Assembly (NCBI GenBank): GCA_036852015.1
Contig: JAANDG010000199.1
Location: 124,001 to 188,000, forward strand
Length of the DNA: 64,000 bases
Direction: 5' to 3'
Source: Pelodera strongyloides
Lineage: Eukaryota; Nematoda; Chromadorea; Rhabditida; Rhabditidae
Shown here in pieces: positions 47,632 to 59,640 of this stretch. The notes beneath the pieces were generated by a model. It made no database searches. It saw only the letters and a program-made list of their open reading frames with translations, and was not told the origin of the DNA. A program made the position numbers and the translations under genes. Position 1 is the stretch's first letter; each line of letters begins with the position of its first letter.

Positions 47632-48954
47632 TGCGGGTTCTCAAAAACTCTCTCATATTATAGAGCTAAACTTTCTGTAGTTTCATCTGCCTGGCTAATC
47701 GATAAAAAAGTAAATAAGCCAATAAGGTGCATTTCCCACCACAGCCCGCAGTCCATGGATGTGAATGGGCAGCGGATGCATCCACGAATGGTCTAGACCA
47801 TATCTGTGCTCTGTACAATTGCGTCCTCCAATGAGACACAACCGAGAGACCGAAAAAGAACCCGTCTAAAAGGGAATAGTATGAGGAGAGTATGAATACA
47901 GCATTTGAACAACTTGAAGCACAAACTGTACCGCATAATATAACGACAGCATTTGCAACTTGAATCTCGAAGCTCAGGAAATCATTCATAACAATAAATA
48001 AGGCAACAGAAATTAAATAATTAAATACTAATTAATGATTAGTGCCATAAAATATAATTATTGTAATAGAATAAGAAAGGATTACAGGATCATCAAATGA
48101 TCAAATATGAGGTGGTAGTGGTGTTTAGATCGGATTCGTCATTTTTAGGGATAGAGACACTTCATAATTTAAAAAGCTAAGTGAAGCTATGCAGTAATAT
48201 GTAGCTGCAAAGTCACACCAATAGTAAGCGAAGGATCTGCATTCATATAAATTCATGAATGCATTAGGAATGATTGTCTAATAGATTATATTCCGTATAT
48301 TTTTCATAAGAACTTCCGAAAACAAGTGTGGCACGTTTAGGATTGCTGATATCGTGTGCACGTAGTTTTGTGTTGAGGTAACGTGGCTAAACTAGTCTAA
48401 AACTACAAAATTGTTAGCTGCTTGTGTGAATACAGTTTCTTTGATGATATGTCAGTTACAACTATTCTCTGTGGAATTTCTTTTTATCTTTGGTGGATAT
48501 ATACATATATGCTATGCATTTTTTCCGTATTTTATCTTTGATTTACTACTTTGAATTTTAAAACTATTGAATTCTTTCATCGTCTCTTATGGCGTTGCGC
48601 TCTTTCTAAGAGTCTAATAAACATTTCTAAACATTTTCCATACAACTATAAGGCCAAAAGCATATATGCACATAAAGCAGTAAAGTGGTAGAGTCTGTAG
48701 GGCAATGAATGGCCCTTTCATGGGAAAGATTTGAACCAGAAGAATTAGCATAAAGACAAGCAGTGTGCATAATTTTATTGCAAATCCTTACTTATACGAG
48801 ATGTTGGTACCATACAAAACGTCTACATATGAATGGGTATGGTGGAGGCACGAACTCTGAGTTCTATTAGGAAAAATAAATGAAAAGAAATCGAGTACAA
48901 ATACAAATCTACTTTATCATACAACCAGCCGTTCGAAGAGCCCTACAATGAAAC

Positions 48955-49500
48955 CCAAGAGTTGCGCGCGGCAACAGTTTGGGGGTGTTTCCCGCAAAAG
49001 AATTTGATGCGCGCCGCAAAAGTTTTTCCACCGACTCTGGTTGCCGTTTTGGTGCGGGAAACACCCCCAAACTGTTGCGGGAAACACCCTCAAACCGTTG
49101 CCGAAAAGGTGCGGAAACGGTGCGGGAAAAGTAGCAACTGCAAAAAGAAAGCAGCGTGTTGGATTTCAACCCTACACTCTTGTTAGATACTTTCTCTGAA
49201 CAGCGCCTTAGACCACTCGGCTACACAACACATGTGGGAGCTGTGCTTGCGGAAAAATATTAGTACAACAACTGCACTTACGGCAGATCATCCGAGCGCT
49301 TTCAAAAACGTTGCCGAAAAGGTGCGGAAATGGTACGGGGCGCAAGTTGCGCGCCGCACCATTTCCGCACCGTTTCCGCACCTTTTCGGGAAACACTTTG
49401 CGCGCCATTTCTATTCCGCGCGCACTTTGTTTCCCATTCCTTTGCGGCGCGCATTTTGTTTCCCGAAATGGTGCGGCGCGCAACTCATCGGCTCTCAGTG
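48955..49500. repeat. GC-rich block of GGTGCGGAAA / CCGCACC repeats
   Basis: Many direct and inverted copies of GGTGCGG(G)AAA and GCGCGCCGCA. A perfect 25-bp inverted repeat has arms at 48972-48996 and 49053-49077 (GTTTGGGGGTGTTTCCCGC). The composition is sharply different from the AT-rich surroundings. Confidence 0.85.
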
Positions 49501-49694
49501 ACGGGCTCTTCTCCGACTGGAGGAATCGGCCTTCGGCCGATTGTTACCCTATTTAAAACATTCACACGTCTACAAAGTCATTTATGATTGGGGAAACGTA
49601 TAATATTAGTCTGGATCCCCATTAAACTAATGGTTACCATGCAAATTTGCCATTGAAATGCTCTGTGTACAGCAGCTAGTTACATGTATCATAT

Positions 49695-49777
49695 GCTAGC
49701 ATAGCTCAACAGGTAGAGCGTTGGACTGTGAATCGCGACATTGTATGCTGCTGCGGGTTCGAATCCCGCCAGCGGCA
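49695..49777 (+). repeat. tRNA-His-like relic or SINE head
   Basis: The D arm GCTCAACAGGTAGAGC and a perfect T arm GCGGGTTCGAATCCCGC (49753-49769) flank an anticodon-like loop CTGTGAA (GTG, His). The acceptor stem does not pair, the anticodon stem is broken after two pairs, and the variable region is too long. A functional tRNA is unlikely; a tRNA pseudogene or SINE promoter fits. Confidence 0.5.
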
Positions 49778-49892
49778 AAGATTTTGTATGTTCTCGTTCG
49801 ATTCCGTACATGAAATTTTCTTTATGAACAGCTTTCGTTGTGCACATAAAAACAAACCCGTGACAAACTCTTCTCCTTTATATAATAAGACC

Positions 49893-50136
49893 AGGCGGCT
49901 CACGCCGCCTGAGGCGACTTGCATGGAAAAATGATTGGTTTAGCATGAGCACGGGCATACTTATACACAAAGTTTCAAACGTATCATAAGAATTTCACAA
50001 AATAGGAAACAATCGCATATGCAAACTTCGACATTGAGCTGCGACACTCTTTTTATACCATTTGTCGAAAATTTGCATTTCCGTAACGCACATCGGTATG
50101 CAAATTAGGCTACAGTTACTCTTTTATGTAATAAGA
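49893..50136 (+). repeat. AGGCGG hairpin-ended element, full copy 1
   Basis: Starts with the hairpin AGGCGGCTCACGCCGCCT, contains TTGCATTTCCGTAACGCACA and GGTATGCAAATTAGGCTACA, and ends ACTCTTTTATGTAATAAG. No coding capacity. Confidence 0.85.
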
Positions 50137-50794
50137 AGATATTGTTAAGAATGTCGGCGACGTGTAGATTTCAGAAGTGTGAACCATACATACAAAACTC
50201 AAGTTCCAAAAATAGTACACGTTTGTAGGCAAACCAAACAGCCATTGTATGCTTCTGAAGTGAAAGTCAGAACGGAAGAACTAAAGACAGAATAGAGCAT
50301 TATTAGCATTTCGGAGGGCAATTGTGTATTAGAATGTGAGGGTGGGTCAATGACAAGAAAAATATCTTTTTTGAATAGAAATTGTGTAAGTTGAGACGGC
50401 AAAAGGGGGAAAACAGAGGGCAAATGCAACACGAATGAGATGTAGACAGGCGAGATGTGTTAGTTCTTTTCAAATAAAATGCAATCAAGAATCTCAAGTG
50501 GCTCTCAACTTACCTCTGACGTTAAATTTATCTACAGGTTACCAAGCGGTAGCAAAGCTAAATGGTTTAGTTCGTCAAAAAAACCGTCCCCAAATGGTCC
50601 TTCTATTTCCAAAATTAGAATAACAAATTATACATCACTACAACGCATTCCATCCTTGTTTTCATGTAAAACCAAGGTTGAGTCCCTTTACTTCACCAAT
50701 GACAAGTCAAAAGAGTACATGTGGATCATGTTGGTTTTTTGCCGTGAAATTGATTGATCATTTGTGTTCAGAAAGTTAAGTGAGACAGATAAAT

Positions 50795-51031
50795 TGGGAG
50801 GGAGAGAGAGAGATAGAGAGAGAGAAAGAGAGAGGGAGGTGAGAGAGGGGAGAGAAAGGGGAGAGAGGGAGAGGGAGGGTGAGAGGGAGAGAGGAGGAGG
50901 GAGAGAGAGAGGGAGGAGAGAGAGGGAGGGAGGATGAGATTGAGAGAGGGAGAGAGAGAGAGAGAGAGAGAGGGGAGAGGAAAGGGGGAGAGAGGGAGAG
51001 AGGGAGAGCGAAAGAAAGAAAGATAAAGAAA
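50795..51031 (+). repeat. GA-rich microsatellite
   Basis: About 235 bp of GA/GGGAGA simple sequence. Confidence 0.93.
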
Positions 51032-51119
51032 GATAAAATGTCTTGATTCTATCCTAGTGGCCATAGTGTTGAAGTATATCGTATTGAACCACAGCACAGT
51101 GGAATAAATATTGAATACG

Positions 51120-51355
51120 AGGCGGCTCACGCCGCCTGAGGCGACTTACATGGAATTATGATTGGTTTAGCATGGGCATACTTATATACAAAGCTTCAAA
51201 AGTATCATAAGAAATTAACATAATAGGAAACAATTGCATACGCATACTTCGATATTGAGCTGCGAAACTCTTTTTATACCCGAACACGAAATTTGCATTT
51301 CCGTAACGCACATCGGTATGCAAATTAGGCTACAGTTACTCTTTTATATAATAAG
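51120..51355 (+). repeat. AGGCGG hairpin-ended element, full copy 2
   Basis: Same hairpin start and TATATAATAAG end as 49893-50136, with scattered substitutions. Followed without gap by a partial third copy. Confidence 0.85.
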
Positions 51356-51496
51356 ATAACATAATAGGAAACAATTGCATATGCATACTTCGATATTGAG
51401 CTGCGAAACTCTTTTTATACCCGAACACGAAATTTGCATTTCCGTAACGTACATCGGTATGCAAATTAGGCTACAGTTACTCTTTTTTATAATAAG
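51356..51496 (+). repeat. AGGCGG element, tandem partial copy
   Basis: Repeats only the 3' 140 bp of the preceding copy, from ATAATAGGAAACAATTGCAT to TTTTATAATAAG, a head-to-tail duplication. Confidence 0.85.
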
Positions 51497-51844
51497 ATAA
51501 TGTGTCCTGGAAATTTATCAGTTACTAGTATTGCCGAAATATTAAAAGCTGAAATTCACTCTGAGAAACGTACATAAAACACGAATAGTTACGGACAGTG
51601 ATCAACAAAAAAAATTGTTCGAAACCACTTATGTCACTTCTTTCAATATGGTGCCTAACTTTTCTCATAGATCGGGTTTTTTTGTTCAAAATGTTCATAA
51701 AACATTTCAAAAACCGATTCAGAAAATGAAATACAAATAACTAAAATCTAGGGTTTTTCATTTGAAATTCCATCAACGGAATCGAGTCTAATGAAGCTCA
51801 AGAACACTTGGTGAAGTAAAAGTAGAAAACTCAACTCTTCTCTA

Positions 51845-51913
51845 GCTCTCTCTCTCTCATCCCCCTCTATAGATCCCTCCTTCTCCTCCTCGATATGACT
51901 CTCCCTCTCTCTC

Positions 51914-51983
<70 letters not shown>

Positions 51984-52028
51984 ACCTTCTTTCTCCCTCC
52001 TCCCTCCCTCTCTCCCTCTCTCTCTGTC
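51845..52028 (+). repeat. CT microsatellite
   Basis: Long (CT)n core at about 51916-51979 with CT-rich flanks. Confidence 0.94.
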
Positions 52029-52565
52029 GTCCGTCCGTCGTCCCAAAATTGCCACCCCCACCAGAAAGCCGTGCCAATGATGGATTGTGAGGAAGACTTA
52101 AGGGAAAAGCTATCTCTCTCTTCCTCGCCCTCTCCTCCTCCGACACGCTATTTCACCGTCTCTCACCATCTCTCTCTCAGCAATATCCCCTCTCCCTATC
52201 ACCATCTGCCCTCTCTGACTTCTGACCTCTCTCTCGTGTCACCCTCCAAAAACAGATGACTTTCTTGAAAGAGACCCAAAAAAGGGAAAATCCTCCAAAT
52301 AAAACCTCGACTTCAGAACAATTAGCACAGAAAATAGAACCAAAGGAATAAGTTGACATACAAATTGTGTCAGTTAGTCGGAAATTCAGAATGTTGAACT
52401 TCTCACAAAACACACATACTAGGGGTTTCATGCTCTAGCTATACATATCTAAAATGAAAATTCATAATAACCTTAAAAATTTATAAATATTTCATTTGGA
52501 TACAAAACTGTAACCTAGAATATTATTATAAGCGGTGAGTTGCGTGAGCTGATGTTTGGAAGAAA

Positions 52566-52566
52566 C

Positions 52567-52633
<67 letters not shown>
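52566..52633 (+). repeat. GA microsatellite
   Basis: Nearly pure (GA)n, about 67 bp. Confidence 0.95.
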
Positions 52634-52637
<4 letters not shown>

Positions 52638-53030
52638 GGAGTGGACAGGTTGAGCATAAAGGTTTTAATATGCGCAAAGTCAATAGAAATGGGTAATGTG
52701 AATACGTGTATGAATGCAGAGTTGATTTTGGTACCTCCTCATTGTGAATAGAACATTACGCATTATTGAACTGATGGTATGGCGCTGTGGGAAGGGTACT
52801 GATAGACTGCCTCGAATTGTATATGAAATAAAATTGCTGTATTTTGTAGATATCCTCCTCCTACGGCTATCATTGAAAGAAAAGGATTTGTTTTTCAACA
52901 CAAAAAATACCAATAAAAATATACAGTGAAGGAAAGAAGCAGATCCCAGAGAGTAGGGGGTCAAGTCCTCCGCTCTATGCTGATAGCTGATAGTGTATTA
53001 TCTTCCCTTCTATCAGAGAATGGTCATCCT

Positions 53031-53162
53031 GAGGCCATATTCACCACTCCGATTCCCTCGGGGAAATATTCCCTGTGGACAGAAAATAGCACTCTAATGT
53101 GAGACACGTAGAGAGAAAGACGGGGAATTCCCTGTGGGGAATTGGGTGGTGAATATGGCCTC
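53031..53162. repeat. GAGGCC-ended inverted-repeat element, complete copy
   Basis: The left end GAGGCCATATTCACCAC and the right end GTGGTGAATATGGCCTC are perfect inverted repeats over 17 bp. The inner part is shared with 15888-15997. Confidence 0.85.
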
Positions 53163-53531
53163 TGGAGAACTCTTGAGGTTCAAGTATGTCGGTAACCAAA
53201 TATACGCGGGAACACTTCGCACAATCCTTTTAGAGTTAGGCAAAACGATCAGTGGGAAATTGGTCTGGGTCACTACTGTTATAATCACGAGATTCAATGT
53301 AGGAATTCCCAATGTGGGTCCACATTTGGCCAATATTTAGAATAACTTTATTCTCTAAAGAGAAATAAAAAATTGTCCCAAAATTTACAAAAATTAAACG
53401 ATATCGTATCGTTATCATGTACTGGGGACTTGATTTTGATTTGAACATGTGACAACAAGTACTAGACCAATCTATCAAAAGCTCTGTTGTTTTGAGAGCA
53501 CGAGTAGTGATGATTTGTGGATTACACCAAA

Positions 53532-53702
53532 TTAAAGTGATATGACACGTGGTGTTGAAAGCACAATTGCACATGCACATTATTATATGCAAACTGTGTT
53601 CGGCTCTGTGCAGTACGGGAACAACTATTGACATATAATACTTGTCAATACAATCTCTAGAATACGTTTCACAAACCATGTGGGCGTGCTATGCCGCTTT
53701 AA
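53532..53702. mobile_element. Short TTAA palindromic MITE
   Basis: TTAA at 53532-53535 and 53699-53702. The left arm TTAAAGTGATATGACACGTG and right arm ending GTGGGCGTGCTATGCCGC then TTTAA are imperfect inverted repeats. Confidence 0.75.
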
Positions 53703-53880
53703 ATGGGGTTATTCCCAGGGCTAACTTTTTAGTTGGATTCTACAAATAATCTATATTGTTCTAGTTGGCTGCAACAAGTAAATGGGAGAGCAAGGGACGA
53801 CTTTTCTGAATGAATTGTACTGGCTTTTGGAATAGAACTCAGTACCGGATGTCCAACAACAATACAACTAATGATGGTAA

Positions 53881-53882
<2 letters not shown>

Positions 53883-53969
<87 letters not shown>

Positions 53970-53994
53970 GTTGTAGAAAAAGAGAGAGAGGACA
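53883..53994 (+). repeat. GA microsatellite
   Basis: (GA)n with one AAAGAGG interruption. Confidence 0.94.
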
Positions 53995-56197
53995 GTTTTG
54001 TAGCTCCCAATATCTAAAGCATCTTAACATTCTACAAAGATAAACAGCACTGAAATTGTACATACATTTTTCTATACATTACGTTTACATTAATTAGCCC
54101 CTTACGATGTGCAATCTATGCAAGATATGCATCTAAAGTTTAGTCTCGATCTGTGAATTCTAACCAACGTCTAGCTAGAATTAAGATATAATAAAAATTT
54201 ATATGTTAAACTTAGTTTCCTAATTATTAAAATGACCACTATGCTTCCAAAATCGTTGTCCTTTTCTATGGAAACTTGGTGGAATTCGGGTCGCTCAGTT
54301 CACATAAATTATTCAAAAAGGAGAGCTCGGAATAGTCAAAAACCCCCACTGAAACAGGAAAATGTTAGCAACTAATAATATAATAAACATTTTAAGTAGT
54401 TGGGTGATAATCAGAAGAAACAAACACTTTTACTGTGAAAAAAGTGGTATAAATAGTCACGGCTAAAATTTGAAGAACTTGCATACACATGTAAAAGCAA
54501 ATATGGAAAATTAGAAGGGCAACGAAGAGTAAACAGTGAAGCTCATTAACCCTCATCAGACCTTTATTGAATATTAACAAAAAGTTCCAAAGAAATAGTG
54601 TCCGGACCGTGTATTTCAGCCCCGGGACCCGCGCGGAGTTCAGATCTCTTGCGCAGACGGGTCTAACTCTAAACTCGTTTTTTTTATGGTGACCATCATT
54701 CGTTACCAAATTAACAACGATGATATAATTATGCCTACATTAGAGTTTGAGGTTGAGGCATACATTGCAAACTAATTGCCACTCGCGATGTTTGAGCAAA
54801 AAACTGTAAATCCAACATTCAAAACAATTTTTTTTTTATGCAAACATTATGATATGCAGTTGTAGTCGACGAGAAAGAAATGAATTTGTAAAAAAGTAAT
54901 CGAAGGTCCGAAATATTATAAGCAATTTCACACAACTTGAAAAATGCTAGGAAGTGAACGCAAACGAAAATAACTATTATTTCTGTGGCAGGCAAAAAAG
55001 ATGAAAGGGTGGGAGGTAATTATGTAGAATGAAATTTTGAGTTATGATTCATAATTCTTTGGCATAACTTTCCGTGTCGCACTGGAGCTTGCAGTAGGAT
55101 AACCGAACTCTTTTAGTACTACGGTAGCTTTGTCTATCAATAGTGTGCACCATTTAAAGTGGTGGAGTCATCAGGCTGGGCACTAAGGGGTTAGTGCTTG
55201 TTCATATATTGGGGGTCGGCACTGGGGTCGGAAGTTGTCTATGTGAAAAGGGGTAGAAAGCGAGGGAAAGGGCTTCAAACTCCCTCTCTTTCCCTCTCTC
55301 TCTCCCTCTCTCCCTCTCTCACCTCTCCCTCTCTTTCTCATCTCTCAGCTCTCGTCTCTCTCTTGTCCCTGTGACTTATTGATTTCTACACATATTTCCG
55401 GAGGCTCTTTTTGGGAAGCAGACTCAAGCACCTACTTTTGCAAAGGACACACCACAAGTGCTCTGGAATCAGAAACACTACGCCGGACTACTCAGGACGA
55501 TAGTTAGGACGGACGGAGTACCTAAGAACGTACTTGACGGAGTACGGGCGAATATTTACGGTGGATCGATAAATGCGTTCAGAATTGTTACTGAATATAA
55601 TTGCAGGAAGCATTCCAAATAAAATAGAACGAACCGCATACGGTAATACCGAAAATCTTCCGCTTGATAACAACACAGGACTGACACTGAGTGCACAATT
55701 TGAATGTGAGTGAAAACCCAACGCAATGCACTCACAACGGAGAAAGGTTTGCATGAAACAAGGTCCACAGAATCTACCGTAGAACAGCTCAAAAAATGTG
55801 TTTATAGAAAAGTAAGACAGCGCTGTGGAACTTATTGAGATCCAAATTCTAAAAATCACATCGTTTACGTTAACCCGCGGAATAAGTGCTATAGCAAAAT
55901 GCTACTTTGTAAGTTGTTTATGTTATAAAGAATAGGTAGGTAGTTGACCCACGCGTATTCCATGAAAATAGAAGAGGAGACTAAAGAAAAACTAAGGGAA
56001 AAAGGAGGAGTTGAGCTGGAAAGGGGGAGAAAATTAGATTTAGTGACACGTGAAACGAAAAAGAAAATAGTAACACAAATAACGTGTGGTCATCATTTTA
56101 TAGTTGCAGAAAGAGTAAACGAACATGGAAAAGTGTGAAATGAAAAGTTACGAGCCATTGAAATATTTATAATAATGGCAGAAAAAAAGACTGGAGT

Positions 56198-56279
56198 GGT
56201 GCGCGGCGAAGATCTTGCGAAAAATTGTTGCGCGGCGGGTGATGCGAAAAAATGGCGCACCAGTTCTTTGCCGCGCACC
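56198..56279. repeat. GGTGCGCGGCGAA inverted-repeat element, copy 2
   Basis: Starts GGTGCGCGGCGAAGATC and ends TTTGCCGCGCACC; 82 bp. Confidence 0.75.
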
Positions 56280-57860
56280 GTCAAATTTCCACCTTGTACA
56301 ATTCTTGAAAATGAAACCTTCGTAAACAGTTTCTTGAAGGAACAAGATTCTGAATCAGACTACTGCGTCATTTCTCTCTCTCTCTCTCTCTTTTTGTATC
56401 ACTCTTCATGCACCTCTCTCCTTCTCTATCTCTCTTTTTCCCTCCCTCTCCCTCTCCCTCCAAACCCGGGGGCAACGTATATAAAGGGTCAGTATGCGGG
56501 GAATAAATATTGTGAAGTGTTTATAGAGTGACCACTTTTGTCTCGCATTTGAACACAATCGAAGTAAGGGCCCATTCTCTTATTATAGGGACCCAGGCCA
56601 TTCACTCAGTCCGTTCTAGGGCAGAGATTCACAATCCAAGATCACAATTCTCCGATTACACTCAGATTGCCACTTATCTGGGAAAGGAATTTACTGTTCA
56701 AATGGGAAAGAAATACTTTTGAGGTTAGGAACTTCCACCAAAGTTATTTTTTGTAAAGATACTCTCCTTGTGGCGAGAACACTAATGCCACATCACATTA
56801 TACGAGAATTTTTTGGGAATATACAAACTTCAACTTTAAAACTTCAACTTTGTCTTGAAGGAATATATGAACTTCAACTTGAAGGAACATAACTTGAACT
56901 TCGAGCGCAAATTGTCGTAATGGTCACCCCTTTATAGCGTTTTTTTCAATCACCAGTTTCGGTGATTAAAAAAAGCCCTCGGACATATGTCCTACTAACA
57001 AGCTGCACATGTATACGTACACAGTACACCGAATGGCGGTATGAAAAAATCAAACCACCCAATTTGCAGAAACTAAAAATAAAATAAAATAAAATGTTGA
57101 ATTGTTTCATCTTATCGCAAATCGCAGAATAGAAATCCGAGTCCTTTTTTCAATAGTATTCTCATAAACCATGGTCCGACAATTTCTAATAATACAAGTA
57201 AGATTTCACTTCTTGTCGTCATCTGAACGATAGAGACTAGAAACTATCCAAAAAATAAGGATATTATTTATAGAGAGAAAGAGAGAGGGAAAGTGATAGT
57301 GTGAAATAGCGAGTTAGACATATTAGAGAGCGAGAGATAGAGAAGCAGAGATATTTAGGGATGGGTAGAAATACTTTAGACGACGGCGAGTGTCTGTGAG
57401 AAATTACCCTCTACTTTCCCCTCTTCTTCTAAAATGCCATCTGGGGATTCTGAGGTGCAAAAGGCAAAGAATCCGAGATTTGAATTTTAAAATGTAACGA
57501 TATTCGGATATTTTTAATATTATGTTGAATTGGAATATAACTCTTCTCCGACGCGTACATAGGGGGGTATACAACCATGCAGTTTTCTCAAATGAGTCGA
57601 AAGAGAAATCGATAATTAATCATTCGAAATGCAAAAATTGTAATTACACGCCAAATTATATCCATAAGTGAGCATGAAGGAACACGCAAATTGCGAGATT
57701 ATGCAAATTCGGATCGATCTAATTGCATCTATCAATCAATCAATAAGAGTCGAGTACCTCGATGATCAGGATGAACGATAAACGGATAAAGCATAAAACA
57801 ATTTTCGCATTAATTAATTATCATCCGATCTACGAGAAAAAGTGGCAAATTGTTGGTTAA

Positions 57861-57924
57861 TATATAGCGCAGTGGTCTGTGGGCGCCGTAGTCGGGAGCC
57901 AGGAGGTCAGGAGTTCGACTCCCC
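57861..57924 (+). repeat. tRNA-like SINE head
   Basis: A-box-like TAGCGCAGTGG (57865-57875) and B-box-like AGTTCGACTCC (57912-57922) at pol III spacing, with a GGAG/CTCC T-stem. The acceptor stem is absent. Confidence 0.45.
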
Positions 57925-58381
57925 TGGGAGGCACTCGGATTCGGAGACCGGGGAGAGACGTATTGCTGCCACCAAACACACTAATATTATAGGAAGATAT
58001 GCAAAATATGGTCGTCAGCATTCCAAAGGAAAGAGAAGGAAGTTGACACAGAAACAGCTATTTTTAGTAAATGATGTTTCGGTTTCAAAAGAAATGTGAC
58101 CGCTTAAAAGTATAAAAAGGAATAAACGTTAGCATTGAATGACCCTTTGTAGTGCTTCGGTCTCCATACAAACGGTCCTAAAATAGAATGTCTTCTTGTT
58201 CTTTTAGTCATTCGTTACAACATATCACCACTATTTGATGAGCCAAAACCACAGAATTTATAAATTAAAGTTGTAGAAATATTAAACCAATCGATAATTG
58301 AGCAAACCAATTTATCACGATCAATCAATGCGAAACAATAATAATGACATCATTTGAGAGAGGAGTGATTGGAAGAGGTGA

Positions 58382-58503
58382 TATTGGGATGAAGAGAGAG
58401 AGGGAAGGAGGGAGAGGGAGAGACAGAGAGAGGGAGAGAGAGAAGGAGAGAGAGAGGGAGGGAGAGAGAGAGGGAGGGAGGGAGAGAGAGAAATAGAGAG
58501 AGG
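58382..58503 (+). repeat. GA microsatellite
   Basis: GA-rich tract with GGGAGG units. Confidence 0.93.
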
Positions 58504-58727
58504 AGTATGATCCTCCGTGAGGACAGATTGGGTGTGAATGGCCTCTCATCAATGTGTCGCCTCCATTACAACACAAACAGATGATTGGGCATAGAGGTTC
58601 TTGATTGATTCCAGTCAGAGCATGACACTCCATGACACTCATGACACTCGTGACACTCCAGGCAAATTATGAGTTGTAATAAAAAGTTAGAGGAGTAAAA
58701 TGAAGCATGAAGCTCCTAATTATGAGA

Positions 58728-59040
58728 TTTCCATGCTCGCAAGTCGCACATGCGAAAATGTCAAATGCCCGTCCATGTTCAAGTAATTTCAAATTATGTC
58801 ACTTGCCTACCGTAACCCATGCGAATAACTCATTTGATATGGTCCTGCAGCGAAAGTGCATCAGAACAGTGTCATTTGAATGCTATTTGAAATAGATCCG
58901 TGCTATTTGATATAAATCCGTACTATTTTGAAATAGATCCGTACTAGATTCAAAATCGCTGCGGGACCATGTCATTTACATCGACTCGAACATGGACAGG
59001 CATTTGTCATTTTCGCAAGTGCGAATCGCATACATGGAAA
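58728..59040. repeat. 313-bp palindromic element with internal tandem repeats
   Basis: The left arm from TTTCCATGCTCGCAAG and the right arm ending TACATGGAAA are inverted repeats sharing GCGAAAATGTCAAATGCC-type sequence. Near the centre (about 58880-58955) AAATAGATCCGTACTA-type units repeat three times. Confidence 0.8.
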
Positions 59041-59391
59041 CCCCATTATAATTACATCAAGCTGGAACGCCATGTCGGACAAATTTGTTCCGAGCGAAAG
59101 AACGTTTTTATAACGATTTATAGCTTGATAACTCCAAAACATTGCGACGAAACCGAGCGTGCTTTATTTAGCACTAAAACGTACGAAGTAAATAATTCTA
59201 GTTGCCTTAGATGTCGCCGCTAACAAAAATGACTTCGCGACATTCATTATGTGACACCATTAGACAAAAGGAAAATTGTGTATACGTAAGCGAATTCCCA
59301 ATGTTTAAAGATCATAAATGGTGGGCATCAGAACGCAAATGGTATAAGTGGGAGACACGGAGTGAAATATGAGAAGATGCCTGAATGCCAG

Positions 59392-59527
59392 ACGGAGAAG
59401 AGAGAAGGAGGGAAAGAGGGAGAGAGGGAGAGAGAGGATGAGAGGGAGAGAGAGGGAGAGAGGGGAGGGAGGGAAGAATAGAGGAGAAAGAAGAGGATGG
59501 GGTGAAAAATAGGCTGAGAGAGGAGAG

Positions 59528-59590
<63 letters not shown>

Positions 59591-59640
59591 AAGAACGAGA
59601 AGGAGGTGTAGGGGGGAGAAAAGAAGGAAAGGGAGAGAGA
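59392..59640 (+). repeat. GA-rich microsatellite
   Basis: About 250 bp of GA/GGAGAG simple sequence with a pure (GA)n core at about 59528-59584. Confidence 0.94.

Noticed and set aside
47666..47989. 107-residue minus-strand frame next to the I-SMAD start
   Set aside because: No recognisable motif and no acceptor or donor giving continuity.
49208..49587. Overlapping frames on both strands in the GC-rich block
   Set aside because: All three frames are open because stop codons are rare in the repeat; the repeated words explain the apparent proteins.
54392..54709. 105-residue hydrophobic minus-strand frame
   Set aside because: No splice context or family features; AT-rich sequence easily yields hydrophobic frames.
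55488..55859. 123-residue minus-strand frame
   Set aside because: No domain, no matching splice sites, isolated in the repeat-rich region.
57842..58099. 85-residue plus-strand frame
   Set aside because: Its first half is the tRNA-like SINE head; no protein family features.
58325..58642. Minus-strand frame with a cysteine-rich start (CPIICLCC)
   Set aside because: It continues into a GA/CT microsatellite, has no clear acceptor and matches no family I know. A real exon cannot be excluded.
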